Below, one piece after another: positions 22,192 through 36,066 of a stretch of 64,000 nucleotides of DNA (position 1 is the stretch's first letter; each line of letters begins with the position of its first letter). The stretch is from Formicarius rufipectus. Its lineage: Eukaryota; Chordata; Aves; Passeriformes; Formicariidae. A program made the translations under genes and the position numbers. The stretch spans positions 1 to 64,000 of the forward strand of contig VXAU01004944.1 in assembly GCA_013399695.1 (NCBI GenBank), in the 5' to 3' direction. The notes below the pieces were generated by a model. That model worked only from the letters and a program-made list of their open reading frames with translations. It had not been told where the DNA came from and did no database searches.

Positions 22192-24242
22192 TTATGTAGA
22201 TAACAACCAGCTGCACTGCAAGGGCCATGAGAAAACTATGCATAGCTTTAAAATGTATTTCATAATCTCATTTATTTTGATAGTAATTTTTTTCCACATA
22301 TGCACTTGAAAAGCATAAACACTAGGAATTATTCCCCCTGCAGAAACAGGTATTTGCTGCTAAGCAGGTAAATTAGTTCTTTGACAAAATAAGTAAATTC
22401 TTCACCAAACAGCTGTCTCTAGCAGACAATGATGTTAGATGAACAGTCTTAAAAAGAGGACACAGCAATCGTTCTAGACAGAGAACCCAGATATCAAGGT
22501 TTCCTGAATTAAGAACCCCCCAAATTCTTAAAATATATCTAAACTATTTTCATGCTACTTAAGGCTGAAAAGTTAAGCCCTGAAAAGCTTGAAAATTTCA
22601 CAATTGTGATCACATATACTCCTTAAATTTGAGCCCATCTCCTTTAATATTTATTTTGCTCTTTAGTTGAAGCGTCACATATTACATTTTTCCTCAGGAG
22701 AGTGTGAAATGCAGCGTCCATCTGCTGACTGAATGCTCTGCTGCTCACTGAATAAACACAGTGCTTTTGTCCCCTTATCTTTTTGTCATCAGTATTCAAT
22801 CTCCATTGAATATTGCAACATAAACTTCCTCATGGGCTCTCCTGTGCTTCGCATTCCCCTCAATTTCTCTTTACAGTCCCTCTCTGAAACAGTGGGAAGC
22901 ATATCTCACTTTTCAGCTATGAATCAAGGGGAAAACTATCAGGGTTTAACTTGTCAAAAACTATTTCAAATCTCAGACTGCCCTGAATGACATCAAGGAT
23001 AGAACTCTCTTAGTATTCAGAAATATACAGACCTTTGCATGCTCACTTTTCTAGCAAATCAGCTTTTACTGCAATATGCAATATTTCTGATACAAAACTG
23101 GTTACAGAACTCCCAAAGTCCTATGAAAAGGTCAAGTAGTAGCAAGATAAAGGATTGTTCCATATTAAGAGATATTTCTTTGGAAAGGAAGGTATCATCC
23201 CATTTTCAAAATTTATGCAAATGCGTGAACTGACTTTCTGCAGTTTTCATTTCATTTTTTTCGCTAGGCACCTTCAGCAATTCCAATGTGAAGTGGAAAT
23301 TTTGTAGACATTAGTTGCTTTCATTTCTCATCTTTCATTTATTCACTAGCATATTCCTGTTAAATCTTTGGAGAGGGATTTTTTATTTTTTTTTCCAGTT
23401 GAAGGGGAAAACTCTACAAAGTCTATCTGATGATCAGTGGATGATACCTACAGTAGACAGGAGAAAAGGTGGGAACGTGTAGAGATGCTTGGTATAGCAA
23501 GGAATAAACACTTCGTCCTTGAGCCAACAAAGAGCTTGTATCTCCACTGAAGTGCCTTGCCATGTAAAAGTGATTGCATATTTGTGTAAGAACTTTCTGC
23601 CTTCTCCTCCCCTCAGCATCTCTGCAAGTATTTTTGAATAGATCCTTCACCTAAAACATTAATTGATTTTTGTCAGAATTGATGGCAGCTTTTCTGAATG
23701 TTTTTTCTGGATGAGTTCCAAACCCCATCCATTTAGGCCCTCCACATAAAGGCCAGTTCTCTGCAGACTGCATTTCAGATATGAAGGTACTGCCTGTCAA
23801 ATCAAAGAGATTTCAACTTGGATCTCCCATGTTTCAGGTGAAAACATTGAGAAGAACACTTCTTTTTCTTTTCCCATTTTGCTTTTAAAATGTAAAAAGT
23901 TACAAATTCTTTACATTTATTAAAAAGTTAGCATATCATTCTCCATAAACACTGTCTGTGGAGTTCCTAGATATTTAGAGACTGAGAAATTAAAATATTT
24001 AAAACATTTAGGATTCAAGTGCATTTCCTGTCCTCATCCCACTGTGTAATCCTGTCCCACATTTTTTTCAGCTCTAGTCTCTGATTTACACCATCCAATA
24101 TCAAAATCTTGTAATGCTGATGGCACAGTGGACAGGGGGAGAAGATGAAACTGTAACAGTCTCTTTTAAAACTTGTAAGGACAAGCATACAGAAGCAGTC
24201 TACAAATGTGACTCACATTTCCAAGTTATGACCAACACTTAC

Positions 24243-24324
24243 CTCCAGCCAGGCAACCACTGTTGGCCCATCCCACTGTGCAAAAGGCAAGCCTTTTCTC
24301 CGAGCTTCTTCCAGAAGTTCATGT
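24243..24324 (-). CDS. PPFIA2: PPFIA2 exon, start of SAM1
   Basis: This 82-nt exon encodes HELLEEARRKGLPFAQWDGP then TVVAWLE, the basic helix leading into SAM1 and its first helix (AQWDGPTVVAWLE). The first base completes the Lys codon from the previous exon; it ends in phase 0 with a GTAAGT donor. The 16-kb intron upstream is the largest in the window. Confidence 0.95.
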
Positions 24325-27300
24325 CTAAAAACAGATCAAGAAATGTTAAATATGTGGAGGTACGTTTAGGTATATGTATATAGATGCAACCATACCTTTT
24401 TGTTAGGGGGAACAACAGTGAAGCACAATGACAGGCATAGAAAAAGAACAGAACACACCAGTGAATGATACAGCTCCTTCCCCTGTTGAATGTACTCCTT
24501 AATCCATTCCCAATTCTTCCTTTCCCCTCTCCCCTCAACATCTTTTTAAACACCTAACATGCAAAAGGCAAGGTTTCTGTTTCTTCTTAGCCAAAGAAGA
24601 ATTGGTATACCCTGGTACACCCTATATTCAAGGCTCACCCATGCAAAAAAGGACATTGGTGAAGAGAAAACTGAGGGACTCTTCCTAACCTAGCTCTGGT
24701 CTGTTAATGACAGAGAAAGGCCCAGAACTCATAACTTCTAGACTTGACCTAAGCATGGATGTAAGGCAGATGGATCTGAGAGGTGCCTAGGTTTGAAACA
24801 CTCAACCAGCTAGACCAGCTATGCATAGTGATAGGGTCTCTGGAGTACAGCTATTTTGCACCTTAAATATGCCATCTGTGGCTGCTTATGAGTTGGTTGT
24901 ATCTCTGGTAGTTCCATGTTTGGATTTTCTAAGTACTGATTATATATAAAAGAAGCCTACATGGATTACTGCTGAATATATTTTTATAATTATAGAAATT
25001 AAGAGGTTTCTCAATTTTATACGTATACATGTATTTCTATTGAGTCGCTCAGCTACCAATCCAACTCCCACATCTGCAGTTTTCCTGGACTACAATCAGT
25101 GTATATGTAAAACATGATTCTAAAATTTTAAAATATACTTTTAATATGGTGGAATTAAATATTTGGTAAAGTTATGTACAGACTAGTCAGCTAGTCTATA
25201 AGGAAAATGCTCTATATTAAAAGACATTTTCAATTTTGCAAAAGGAATAGAGAATTCACTGTGATGATGGCATAGAAAAAGCAGTGCTTCAAAAGTCTTT
25301 TTTTATTCTGATATTTAACATGTTTTCAGCTGCCTCCTACTGAGTGAAACACAAAAGAATGCTCTCAGCAACAAGCTGTAGTGAAAAACAAATTAGACAG
25401 TGACTATGCTAAAGCAGTATTAAAATTTGCTTACATTCCCACATAACAAGAAAATCTTGGAATTATAGCTTCAATTTTGCTCTGTTCTCCTTTATTACTA
25501 CAGTGTTTGTGATTCAGTTATCCCTTGGCAATTCTTCACTGCCTTATAAGCCTTTCAAATATATGTACTACAAAATCACAGCAGATAAAAGCAATGGGGT
25601 GATGTTACTTGCAAGAAGTAGCCCTTTGGGGATTTTTGCACAGCTAAGAGGCAAGTCTGAGAAAATTTGGCTTTAGTAGAAAATGGAACTCAAATAAGCA
25701 ATTTTGCATACAGGTTTAAATCCCTGGCTCTGAATATTAATAGCAAGAAAGCTACTTTACTCTCTGTGTTTATGCTTTCATAATATGTAACATTACAAAT
25801 TCTTGACAGAACTACTGAAGTTTATCCAGCTTCTACTCCTACACATCCTTTGCATACCTTATTGTTTGTCACTCAGATGTCCCAAAACACTGTAAGATGA
25901 GAAGTTGCTCTCAGGGTACACAAACACCAAGTTACTTTCAGCAGCTGATAGAGGTTCAGGAACCCCATATTCCCAAGGAAACAAGTAATGAAGGCCAACA
26001 GAAATGTATTCACCTGCCTGCTTAGGAGAGCAGAATTAAGGCATGGCCAGACTCTGCCACAGCCGAGGTACCTGTGGATGAGGTATGTGGGTTGCAGCCT
26101 TCCCTCAGAGCTGGTTCTGCAGGGTGCTACAGCAGTGCTGTACCTCCCTCAGATGCCACCACAAAGCTGCACAGCTCCAGTTGCCACCAGGCCTGTGAGG
26201 ACACATGGCCATCCCTAGGGAGGGACAAGCTTTCAAGAATGCCCCTTCCTCACCTGCTCACTTTCAGTATCCCATGGCAAAGCATGGGCTCCACAAAACC
26301 CTGCATTCCTTCCCCAGAGGCAGCCCAAGCCTCAGGAGCAGTCCCTGCTGGAACCAGGAGTCCCATGGACACACCATCCTCCGAAGAATCTAATCCCAAA
26401 TTTCTCTTTTTCTGAGCTACTCTCCAATTATGCCAGCTGAAAGAACAAGGCTGGTTAACATGCTAAGTGAAAGAGAAGATAATGGCTTTGAGGTTCACTG
26501 GCCTTCCTTGCTTGTGTTGTCTCCTTCTTCAAAGAGGAGCAGCAGCAGCATCTGGTCTACAAAGAGATGGGGAGGAAGTTTTGGCCTCTTTCTTTGATTT
26601 ATTATCAAACCTTTCCATGTCCTCAGGATCTGAGATTCCTGTAGAGGAGGCATTGACACTTTAAAGTCTCACTTTCGTGAAAAGCTTGATTCCTTTATAT
26701 TGGAATTATAAAGTACATATTTCTAGGGAGTCCCCTGTGATTTTGCAACATTTGACCCAGCTTGAGGCTTGGTGTGGAGGTTTAGAATTACTCTAGTGAT
26801 CACAAACCAGTACACTCTCCCAAGAGCAGGAAAGCACCTCTGTTACTTGTAAGGCAGTCTGGCTCACAGAGCTAAAGGAAAATGTGGTTACTGACATTGA
26901 CTAAAGGAAATGGGGCCAGGCCAGAAATGAGACAGCCTATATATATGCTGTAGCCAAGCCTACTGTTTGATAAACATAATCCAAATGGTCTTGGCATGTG
27001 GAAGGAAATTGTTTCGGGTTGAAAATATTTTTAGAGAAAAGTTAAAAATCCTGTCCTCAGACATGCACAAGAAATACAGTCATCATAAGGTCTGTGCCTC
27101 ACCTATTGATGTAGAGGAATCCTAAAAGGATTTTTATAATATTCCCTTAAAAATAATTTTAAGCTTCAAAACTTATACTTCTTTCCTCACATTTTTCTTT
27201 TAAACACCACTCTAACATTAAAGTTTATTTAAATTATACTTTACTTTTTGAACATTAGTCTTAGACTACTTCTTAATACAGATCAGGAGATCTGTACAAC

Positions 27301-30300
27301 CCGATCCTTCAACTTATAAGCCAAAACTAAATACAGAATTTCTATGTTTTGACAAGAGAAACATTCTTTTAATTGGAAATCAATGAAAACTAGTAGTGAG
27401 GTGGTTTGCACTATAGGAAAAAACTCTATTCTTTCAGTATGTTAAAAGTATCATGTAGGAAAAAATGTGTTGTTTTCATCAATAGTGCAAATCATCAGAA
27501 AAATGAATCTGGTGATCTGCCTGTTTTGGAATATAAACCAAACATTTCAGATGGACAGAATGTTGTCTACTGTTGTCATTATGGGATAGTCACTGGCTTC
27601 CTGAAAACAGAAGGACTCCAAAGCAAATTATTGGAGGCTGCAGTTTAATTTTCCTTACAAAAAACATACAACTGATCACAGTGGGAAGAAGAGATGACTA
27701 CCCTAAAGCTCATCACTCCCTCTTCCCTTCATTACAAAGACAGGGTTTGGAGATAATGGAAAGCATTGAACAGTTTGTCTAATTTAGATGATGCTTTTCA
27801 GGGGAATATGGGGATTTTCTTTTCTCCTCAGCCTTTGTCAGAAGAGTACTACATATACACATTGCATTGGTAAGGAGTTGGGAATTAAAGTGCAATTATT
27901 TCCATGCTCATTTAGGTTTTCTGGCAACATATGAAAACAAGCTGATAAGGAAAAATTGACATTAATTAGGCATTACTAGAAGTGCTATTATTTTGAAGAC
28001 AGGGCTTTAAACCACTTACTACCTCTGGAATGAATTCCAAATTAAAGCTGTGTTTTTAAAGATAACATTACTGCTCAAGAAAAAAAAATCCTCTTCCTGG
28101 AAATATTATAAGAGCAACCAGAATTTGCTGTTTAAAATACATCATCACTCTGAGCATGGTTTTGCAATGTCAGGAAATTTCATGTACATCAACTGCTTAA
28201 CACTCATCCAAAACTGGAGAAATACTTGTATTTGGATGTTTTAGAGAGTGCCTCAAAGTGCACTGTTTCCACACTTTTATCAAAAATAGCAAAGAGGAAA
28301 AAAAAATAAAAAATCACATAATATCAAGTTGTGTTGCAGAGTTGTGTGTTGGAGAAGCAGGGTTGCCTCCCTGGCATTGACTTCTAATATTTAATCTTCC
28401 CCAAAACTACTTCCTAAGCACAGAGCTACACTGGGACATCTTCTTTAGCAACATTCATCTATGAGCCAGGTACAACTTACTAGATCAAACTACAAATCTG
28501 AGAGCAAAACTGTCTCATAGATGGGGATTTATGAACACCTTTGGACAAGAGAGGTACAGGGGTGCAATAGGAAATGGGAAATTATTAGAATGAAGCGGTG
28601 ATATTATCCTGCAAATCTTCTAATTTCATATTATCATTTCATAATGATTCATATTATCATTTTCTTGCACTAGGAAAAGTAGTAGCAGCAGCAGCCATCA
28701 ATTCATTGCATAAAATTCAATGAACTTTATTAAAAATATTAATAATCTTTAAATAGAATTTGTGTAGGAGGATAGTGATATCTTCACTTAAAGCATGTCA
28801 TTCAGTGACATTCAATTTTCTTCATGAACATGAGGCTTCCCTCATCAAGCAAACAAGAAACAACAGCTTATTATTTCTAATACATATAATGCACTCTGTG
28901 CAGTACACAAAGTCCACACACTGTCTTGATGAAAACTGACCAATGTTTCAACACAGATCTTTATATTCCTGCAAATAATAGGATTTACTCTGATAGTTCT
29001 AATAGGGTCCATGAGAAAAGTCCTCAAGGACATTATACAGCATGTAGAATATAATGTCTTAGTTAAAATGTTATAATGAATGTGAGATAAATTGAAAAGG
29101 AGGCATGGTGAAGTCAAGAGCCAAATCATATTTATAAAACACAAGCAGAATTTATTTAAAAATTTGGCTAACACGCAATTTAGATTGTGAAATGGCCTTT
29201 ACTCACAGACATTTGCTCAAAAAGAAAACACATTGAAGTTTTTACCTAGCACATCCTCTGATTATGATTATTAACTGACATTATTATTATTATCGTTGAT
29301 ATTAAAATGTTTCTTTAGAACAAATACTATACATCATTGGTTTCTAAAAGAGAAATAGAGATGATAGACCACATAGGCTGTATTTGTTTGAGTAATCCTA
29401 ATTTCAAGTTAAGATTAAACACATCTGCTGCATGAAATCTAGCATACAGGCATAAATCAGGAGAGAAGATTTCTAATGAATTAAGCTGGATTTGAGGTTT
29501 ATCCTTTCTGTTCTTGTTTGCTAAATATTTAAGTCAGGCTAGAATCCTGTAGCTCAGGACATTGTATGAAAGAATTTTGTAGTTGAATTTGTATGAATTA
29601 ATAATGATATTAAATATCTAACAAAAAATAACAGGTTACATTTTATCTATGCATTTTCTGCAAGACTATAAATGGATTTAAAATAAAAGTAGGGGTGGGA
29701 GAGTGGGAAGACTTCATGTTGCTACACAATGCTGATTTAATTTAATCTGAAATGATTCAACTAACTTAAAGATGCACCAATTAAAACTTGGGTCAGACTT
29801 TGTTTCAACTTTGACACTTAAGTATCTGCTTTTTAAATAATTTAAAATCATCATTCTTTTTCCTTTATGACACCTGATATAATACTCAGATTAAAAACAG
29901 TGTCCAAAACTCAATTTCCAATTTTATGAAAAGCTTTGTATTCAACTTTAAGTGTTTTTTTTTGGAAAAAATGACAAATACAGAAATCAAGATGCAGCTA
30001 ATAAACAGAAGCTTTAAAATCTATAAAATAAGGAAGTATAAATGTCACAGTATTCCAGATAACACAGATTAACAATGTTGTAATTATAGGGGTACATTTG
30101 AACTGTATGCAAGCTAAAGAGCAGTATTCTTTTTTTTTCTGAAGGTACATAATTTAAACTAAGTGAAGCACATTTAAGAATGCATAAGACCCTAAAAAAT
30201 TAGTGTTGCAGAGAGATACTATTAAGAAAAAACCAAAACCCACCTATAAAATAAAGACTTGCATATTAAATAGTCTTGTAATGTTGCGTACATTGTACTA

Positions 30301-30319
30301 CATTAGAGACTCTCGGTGT

Positions 30320-30512
30320 NNNNNNNNNNNNNNNNNNNNNNNNNNNNNNNNNNNNNNNNNNNNNNNNNNNNNNNNNNNNNNNNNNNNNNNNNNNNNNNNN
30401 NNNNNNNNNNNNNNNNNNNNNNNNNNNNNNNNNNNNNNNNNNNNNNNNNNNNNNNNNNNNNNNNNNNNNNNNNNNNNNNNNNNNNNNNNNNNNNNNNNNN
30501 NNNNNNNNNNNN
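30320..30512. other. assembly gap (193 N)
   Basis: A run of undetermined bases inside the large PPFIA2 intron. Protein segments predicted across it are meaningless. Confidence 0.99.
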
Positions 30513-30752
30513 AATAGACCTTCCAGGACACATTAAAAAAAAAAGTTATCTCCAAGTAGTTAATTCATTCTGTTATGATTTCAAGGTGTACCATTATTTT
30601 GAATATTTTGGAAGTTTTCATTTAAGTCAGTTTTCTGCATGGATTTGTTACATAATGTTCACAGAAAAACAAAAATAAATAAGAATAAAACACAGAAAAT
30701 AAACATGGTGCTGAAGATTGATATGTTCAGCAGCCATGCTGTTTTAACTTAC

Positions 30753-30761
30753 CCAGATAAG
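30753..30761 (-). CDS. PPFIA2: candidate 9-nt PPFIA2 microexon
   Basis: On the minus strand the nine bases CTTATCTGG sit between an AAAAG acceptor, which follows a long tract (a T9 run and CTCTCTTCATCTC), and a perfect GTAAGT donor. The flanking exons are joined in phase 2 (AA then A); inserting nine bases keeps the frame and changes Lys to Asn-Leu-Ser-Gly just before HELLEE. A TGC lies upstream of the tract, as in SRRM4-dependent neural microexons. There is no transcript evidence. Confidence 0.35.
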
Positions 30762-33700
30762 CTTTTCATGAGATGAAGAGAGATGAATGGAAAAAAAAAG
30801 CACATAAATGTTAATGAACATATAATAGTCCATAAAAAAAATATGATAGATAAAATAATACCACCATTATAATTATAAAAATCTAAGTAACATTTTTAAC
30901 TAAATGCTTTAAAGACCTTCTTGGGAAGAACAGATGTACTCCTCAAAATGAGATTTTCATTAAACTCACATTGGCTATTTATTAGGTACCACTCAGCATA
31001 GCACATCTTCCATCTACAATACACATTCATGCCAAAGAACTGCAAAAACAGTGAATGTGGAGTAGATTTTCAAATACAACTTTTTGCTTTGATTTGAATA
31101 ATTTCATAGGGGTTTTTGTGTAACCTCACAAATTTTGAAAATCACAAACCTGTGGATTTAAACAAATTACAGAGACACAGTAAAATTGAGTGGACTACAA
31201 ACTTTTCTATGTGTACTTTGCTAATATTTCAGAAAAATATCTCAAATCATAGATGACCTCGACTTGGTTGTTTTTTTGTTAGTCTGTTCTTTAATATGCA
31301 GATTTCACGTACATTGGTGACTAACACTTGCAACGGCCATTTATGCCAGGCAGAATTTTAATTTTGGCAGTCATACTAACACTAGATTAGTAGCAACACT
31401 GGTATGAATGATTTGCCCTCTATGTAACCTCTTACTGCCAATATAAGGAGCACAGTATATGTCGGAGAAACAAAGATGCCATTGTTGATAATAAAATTCC
31501 TTCAGCATCCTTTAATTGCCATCATAAAAAGACAATTATACACCTAAATGAAACCCACATGTCTCAAAATAGTGTATTTCTATTAAGAACTGATTTACAG
31601 AGATATAAAATACTTGGTAGATACAGCTGTAGAAAACTTGGGGTGAAAAGCCTATACTGTGATTAACTAAGACGTTGCAGACATTTCAGTCAGTTCAGGA
31701 GGGCGTTTTTGAGAACTTCCATTTTGTTTTCACGTGTGTGAGCTCAGCAGAACAGTCAGGAGAAAGGAAAGTACCATACAGAAAAGTAAATGTAAACAGA
31801 TGACAAATACACTCAGAAAATAGAAGAAAGGAAAATTAAGGAAGGGAAGGACAACGAAGGTATGCAATAAATAAAGAACTATTAAAAAAAATTAACAAAT
31901 GTGAAGGAAGCAGCACTAGAATTGAAAATACATTCATTATTCATGCTCATTTTGTACTGAGCTAACTCTAAAGACTGACTTGAACACATTTGCTGAAAAA
32001 GCTTTTAATTTTGAAGGGCCTGGAGTATATTGAACCAGAACTACTTGTTACACCTTCCTCTGAATTCTCCTTTGGGTATGTGCAGAGAGAAGTAAACAGG
32101 GGGATTAATTAGATTGCAAGTAATTTTCTTGGAGTTTTAATGAGTTGGCAGTTTGCAGCCACTTGAGGATAATTTACAGGACCTGAAGGCCCTTACAGGA
32201 GCAAAGGATCAAAGGACATTGCATCACTTCCTGACCCTCTTGTGTCAGAATAACAAAATACAGCAGAGAAAAGTGGATATTTAATTCTAGGGTTTGCCTT
32301 TTAAAAAGACGAGAAATTTATCACCATTTCATTAAAGGAACACCATTTTCCTTAGACATGTATTAATCTAAAGGTTGTTTAGAACTTTGTTTTCTCTTCC
32401 TTTAAATCCTAATTCTACACTTAACTGGATGGGATATTTGCATCTGCCAGTCATAATATTTTAGAAAACCAGCTGCATGCATTAGGGTATATGCTTACAT
32501 TTATCCAGAAATTCCAAATTGCAATAGATAGGCTTATATGTGCAGATAAAACTTGTAATGTTTTGATACAAGTACTCATTTTTTTATGAGGAAAAGAATA
32601 AAAATTGGCAAAGAAAAAAAATATTATTTCTAAAAAATACAAGATTTAAAAAAATAATCCTTTTTTTTTGTCATCACAATAATCCAAGTAAGGTTTAATA
32701 ATATCTGCAAAATAAATACCCTTTTATCTTTAATTTTTAATGGTAAAAAGGCTCTGAGTATCAATGTAAGAACAAGATACATTTTTAACTTTGCATAAGC
32801 TTTGACTGACCGACAATTTGAAAGTAAGTGTTCCAGTGTTCTAGCAAGTGTTAAAATGTTTGCTAAAGAAATTAAGTTTAAAAAGAAAATTTATCTGTAT
32901 GCATGTCTCAAAGACTAGACACTGACTCAGACAAGAGAAAACCACATTGCACACAGCAGACAATCCTAAACTGCATAACAGAACACTCACTGCATGCCTC
33001 TCCTTCCTCCACTGAAATGAGAAAATAGAAAATAATAGGTACTGGGTACTGCATTGTTTGCTAGAAAGGGAGGAAGAACTGATAATCAGTTTGAAAGCCA
33101 CTAATAATATCAGGGAGTTTCTCATAGATCAAGTAGGAAGGAAAGAATTTAAACTTGAATTTTCTCAATTCAGAAAACAAAATACTTGACGGTGAAAAAG
33201 GCATCATATTCTTAAGAGTTACTGTTAAAAAAAAAAGTACCATATGCTTAGGATATAAGGGTGTTTAATAAGCATTAAGTATAAAGGAATAGTAGATGGA
33301 TGCCACAGAAAAAGGCATTAATTAATGCAATTGGGTTAAATTTTTCAAAATGTGTGCAATTAAGAAAATCATTAGAAAGACTTATTTGCATGCTGCAGAG
33401 GACAGAAATTATTTGCAGCCACAAATACACTATATCAAATTCTAATTGATATTGCACATATAAAACCTAACTAATTAACATTACTAAAGGAGCATCATGT
33501 GGGTTCAAAAGCAACTAAATGATAACTATGGTGTTTCAAACTCATTCCACAAAATGGTCTACCTAAACATTTTTTCAAGTTGCCTCCTGACAGGGAACTA
33601 AAACTTGGATTTGCCCACAAAAAACCCCCGAAGTCTCAACCTTCTGTTTACCAAATGAACTCATCAACATTTGTCATTCTTTTTTTTCCTCTATGTAGAA

Positions 33701-35531
33701 AGGAAGAAGAGTCAATCAATCCAACATGCTCTTCCGTTCATATGGATGTTCCTGCTGTTTGATATGTACATCACTGTAGTCCATTGAGACATAACAGCTC
33801 TGCAGTTCTCTCTGCAAGGTTAATTATAAGGCTATGAATTCTAAGAATTTCTTCTTACACCATAAATCTACATAGGAAAATAACTTGATTTTACAAGTCT
33901 TTATTCATCTATGTGTCCTGGAACATCAAGGCTGTTCTGCAATGAATTGAAGGCAGGAGCCTATATCCAGCAAAGAAAAACATGTAGCTGTTGAGTAAAT
34001 CTCCCCAAAAACAGGTTCATGGGAAAGAATGGCTTACTTTGATTTTCCTTGGAAAAGATAAACCTCACATTTTAAGCTTGTTTTGGAAACATGGAATTAA
34101 TAGATTCTTGTCCGTACTCAAATTGAACAAAATTGAAGAAAGGAGTGAAGCTAAAGCTCTGCTCTTGACTCATATTAATAAACAGCAGGATTTATCATCT
34201 TTTGGACTGGAATCTTGCCAGCATGATCCAGAAGCGCTGACTTGCTTGTAAATTCTTTTGCATGGAGATAACTTTGTATTTGAGATTGCTGCAGAACTGA
34301 AGTCTTAAATTAATCTCCCACCATTCTATCAGAATGCACAAGGTCAAAACTGCCTCTGTGAGGCAATCTAGGATAACACAGCACTCAAATGTCTCTCAAA
34401 CCTTGCCTTACATCGGTGCCTTGCACAGGATCAAATAAACACATCCCATGAAATGTCAGGGATTATGACCAATTATTACACACTTTACGCAACAGACAAC
34501 TATCTGGTCTTTCTTCAGCTTTCTCCCTTCTTCAGACAGGCACTTATTTGCTGCTGCTTTGCGTATTGTTGCAGATCAAATAGAAAATTAAAACTGAAAG
34601 GGGTATACACTCCTGGCACTCAGAGCTATACTACAGTGTGCAAAGACACACCAAGACTCTTTAGAGCTGGATTTGCCACCAGTGAGGCTTTTGGGCAAGG
34701 GTAATTTGACATCACACCTAAGCAAAACTGTGGACAAGGAGAAAACAATCGATGTTCATTAGGACAGTTACAGTGAACACAACTCTATTTGCTGATATTA
34801 TTTCAAGTTTGCCTAAGTAAATTGCTAAAGATTATTTTTATAAAGGATTCAATGTAGGGTATTTCAGTGAAAAGGACAATAAAACATTTATACAGCTCTT
34901 CTCTTAAGTGCCTTAATTTGTTTTCTGAGATGAGGTCAGTGGATATATGCATTTTGAAGGGGAATACAGTTTATTTTATTTTATTTTATGCAGAGTGTTA
35001 TCTACTCATTTGCTGAGGCATGAATTGTCTTGCAAGATACACATTGATCAACTGCTGTTCCAGAGGACACTGTGCCTCTACCTGAACCTTTTGCAAACCT
35101 TTGTGAATTGCCATGGAAATGGGTCTGATCTGAACTTCCTCTGCTGGGTCCTGCCTTGGGTTATCACGACAACTCTGAGGAGATGTCAAGGCCAAGTAAT
35201 TGCGCACAGTTCGCACAACATCCACAAATGATGATGCTATGAACATCTGTATGCATAGCCCCAGAGAACTGGGAGTTGGAGTTAGCTACAAATTTCAGAA
35301 TTGGAAACTAAGTAACCGTTTTCTATAGGGGAATGGGTTAATCACTAGGGAAGAAAGTACAAAAAGTTCCATTCTTCATCTTGTGATGGGTGCCTTCTAG
35401 AGAGCGTATCTTAATCAACATGTATGTCCTACGTGAGTTCAAACTATTTGAATCATCGGGGATTCAGATAAATGCAATGGTGACAGAGGACTGTAAAACC
35501 TTAAAGATCAGATTTGCCTGGCTCAAAACAC

Positions 35532-36066
35532 TGTCAAGGCCACAGAAGGAACTTGTCATAAGATAAGGTGCCACAGTGGGAACTTGAGATAAGCACAGAC
35601 AGCAGAAATTTGCAACAGGAAGGCACTGATTCCAGCCTTGCAGAAGTGAGATCTGTTTAGCACATCCTGATCAGTGCATCCAGACAAGAACTCCCAGTGT
35701 GACAAAGGAAGCAACTGCTGATACACATGCCACCCCAAGTTATGGCAACATCTGTGTGGATGTCTGGAACTTGGACTGTATAAAGCCGGCACCCGCAGAA
35801 GAACGACTCTGGGACCCCCACGACTGAGAAGGCCAAGGTGAAGAAGGACCAACAGGATGCTGCCTGGTCCATGGGTAGCAAGTCTCTTCTGCATGATCTC
35901 TCTCTCTCCTTCCTGTCCTCCCTCCCTCCCCCCTGCTTTCTTATTTATTTCTATCTCTCTGACTCACATTTACTGTTAAATAAAATCCATATTATTGACT
36001 AAGGCATAGGGTCTTGTTTGCACCTTAATTTGGGCACAGGTATCTCTCACCAATCAGATCATAACA
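35532..36066 (+). mobile_element. probable solo LTR of an endogenous retrovirus-type element
   Basis: The roughly 535-bp segment starts TGTCAAGG and ends ATAACA (TGT...ACA). It has TATAAA at 35779-35784, a C/T-rich stretch (35885-35945), and AATAAA at 35979-35984 followed by a short U5-like end, all in the order expected of an LTR. The sequence AACACTGT is present at both borders, which may include a target-site duplication. No gag, pol or env sequence is visible, so it looks like a solo LTR, antisense to PPFIA2. The family was not identified. Confidence 0.6.

Larger units (their letters stand above)
20389..24242 (-). other. PPFIA2: PPFIA2 intron within SAM1
   Basis: 3.9 kb, containing a CR1 fragment (20446-20593) and an (AAAC)n/(CAA)n simple repeat (22075-22191). 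No alternative exon was recognised. Confidence 0.7.

Noticed and set aside
22016..22243. Cys/Phe/Val-rich minus-strand open frame
   Set aside because: It is a translation of the (AAAC)n/(CAA)n simple repeat, not a gene.
25858..25889. Splice-like 32-nt segment in the 16-kb intron
   Set aside because: A good acceptor and donor exist, but it contains an in-frame stop and is not a multiple of three; no coding signal.
30203..30678. Long open frames over the N run
   Set aside because: They are artefacts of undetermined bases in the assembly gap.
35556..35894. 112-codon minus-strand open frame
   Set aside because: It falls inside the LTR-like element on its antisense strand and shows no retroviral or host protein similarity.
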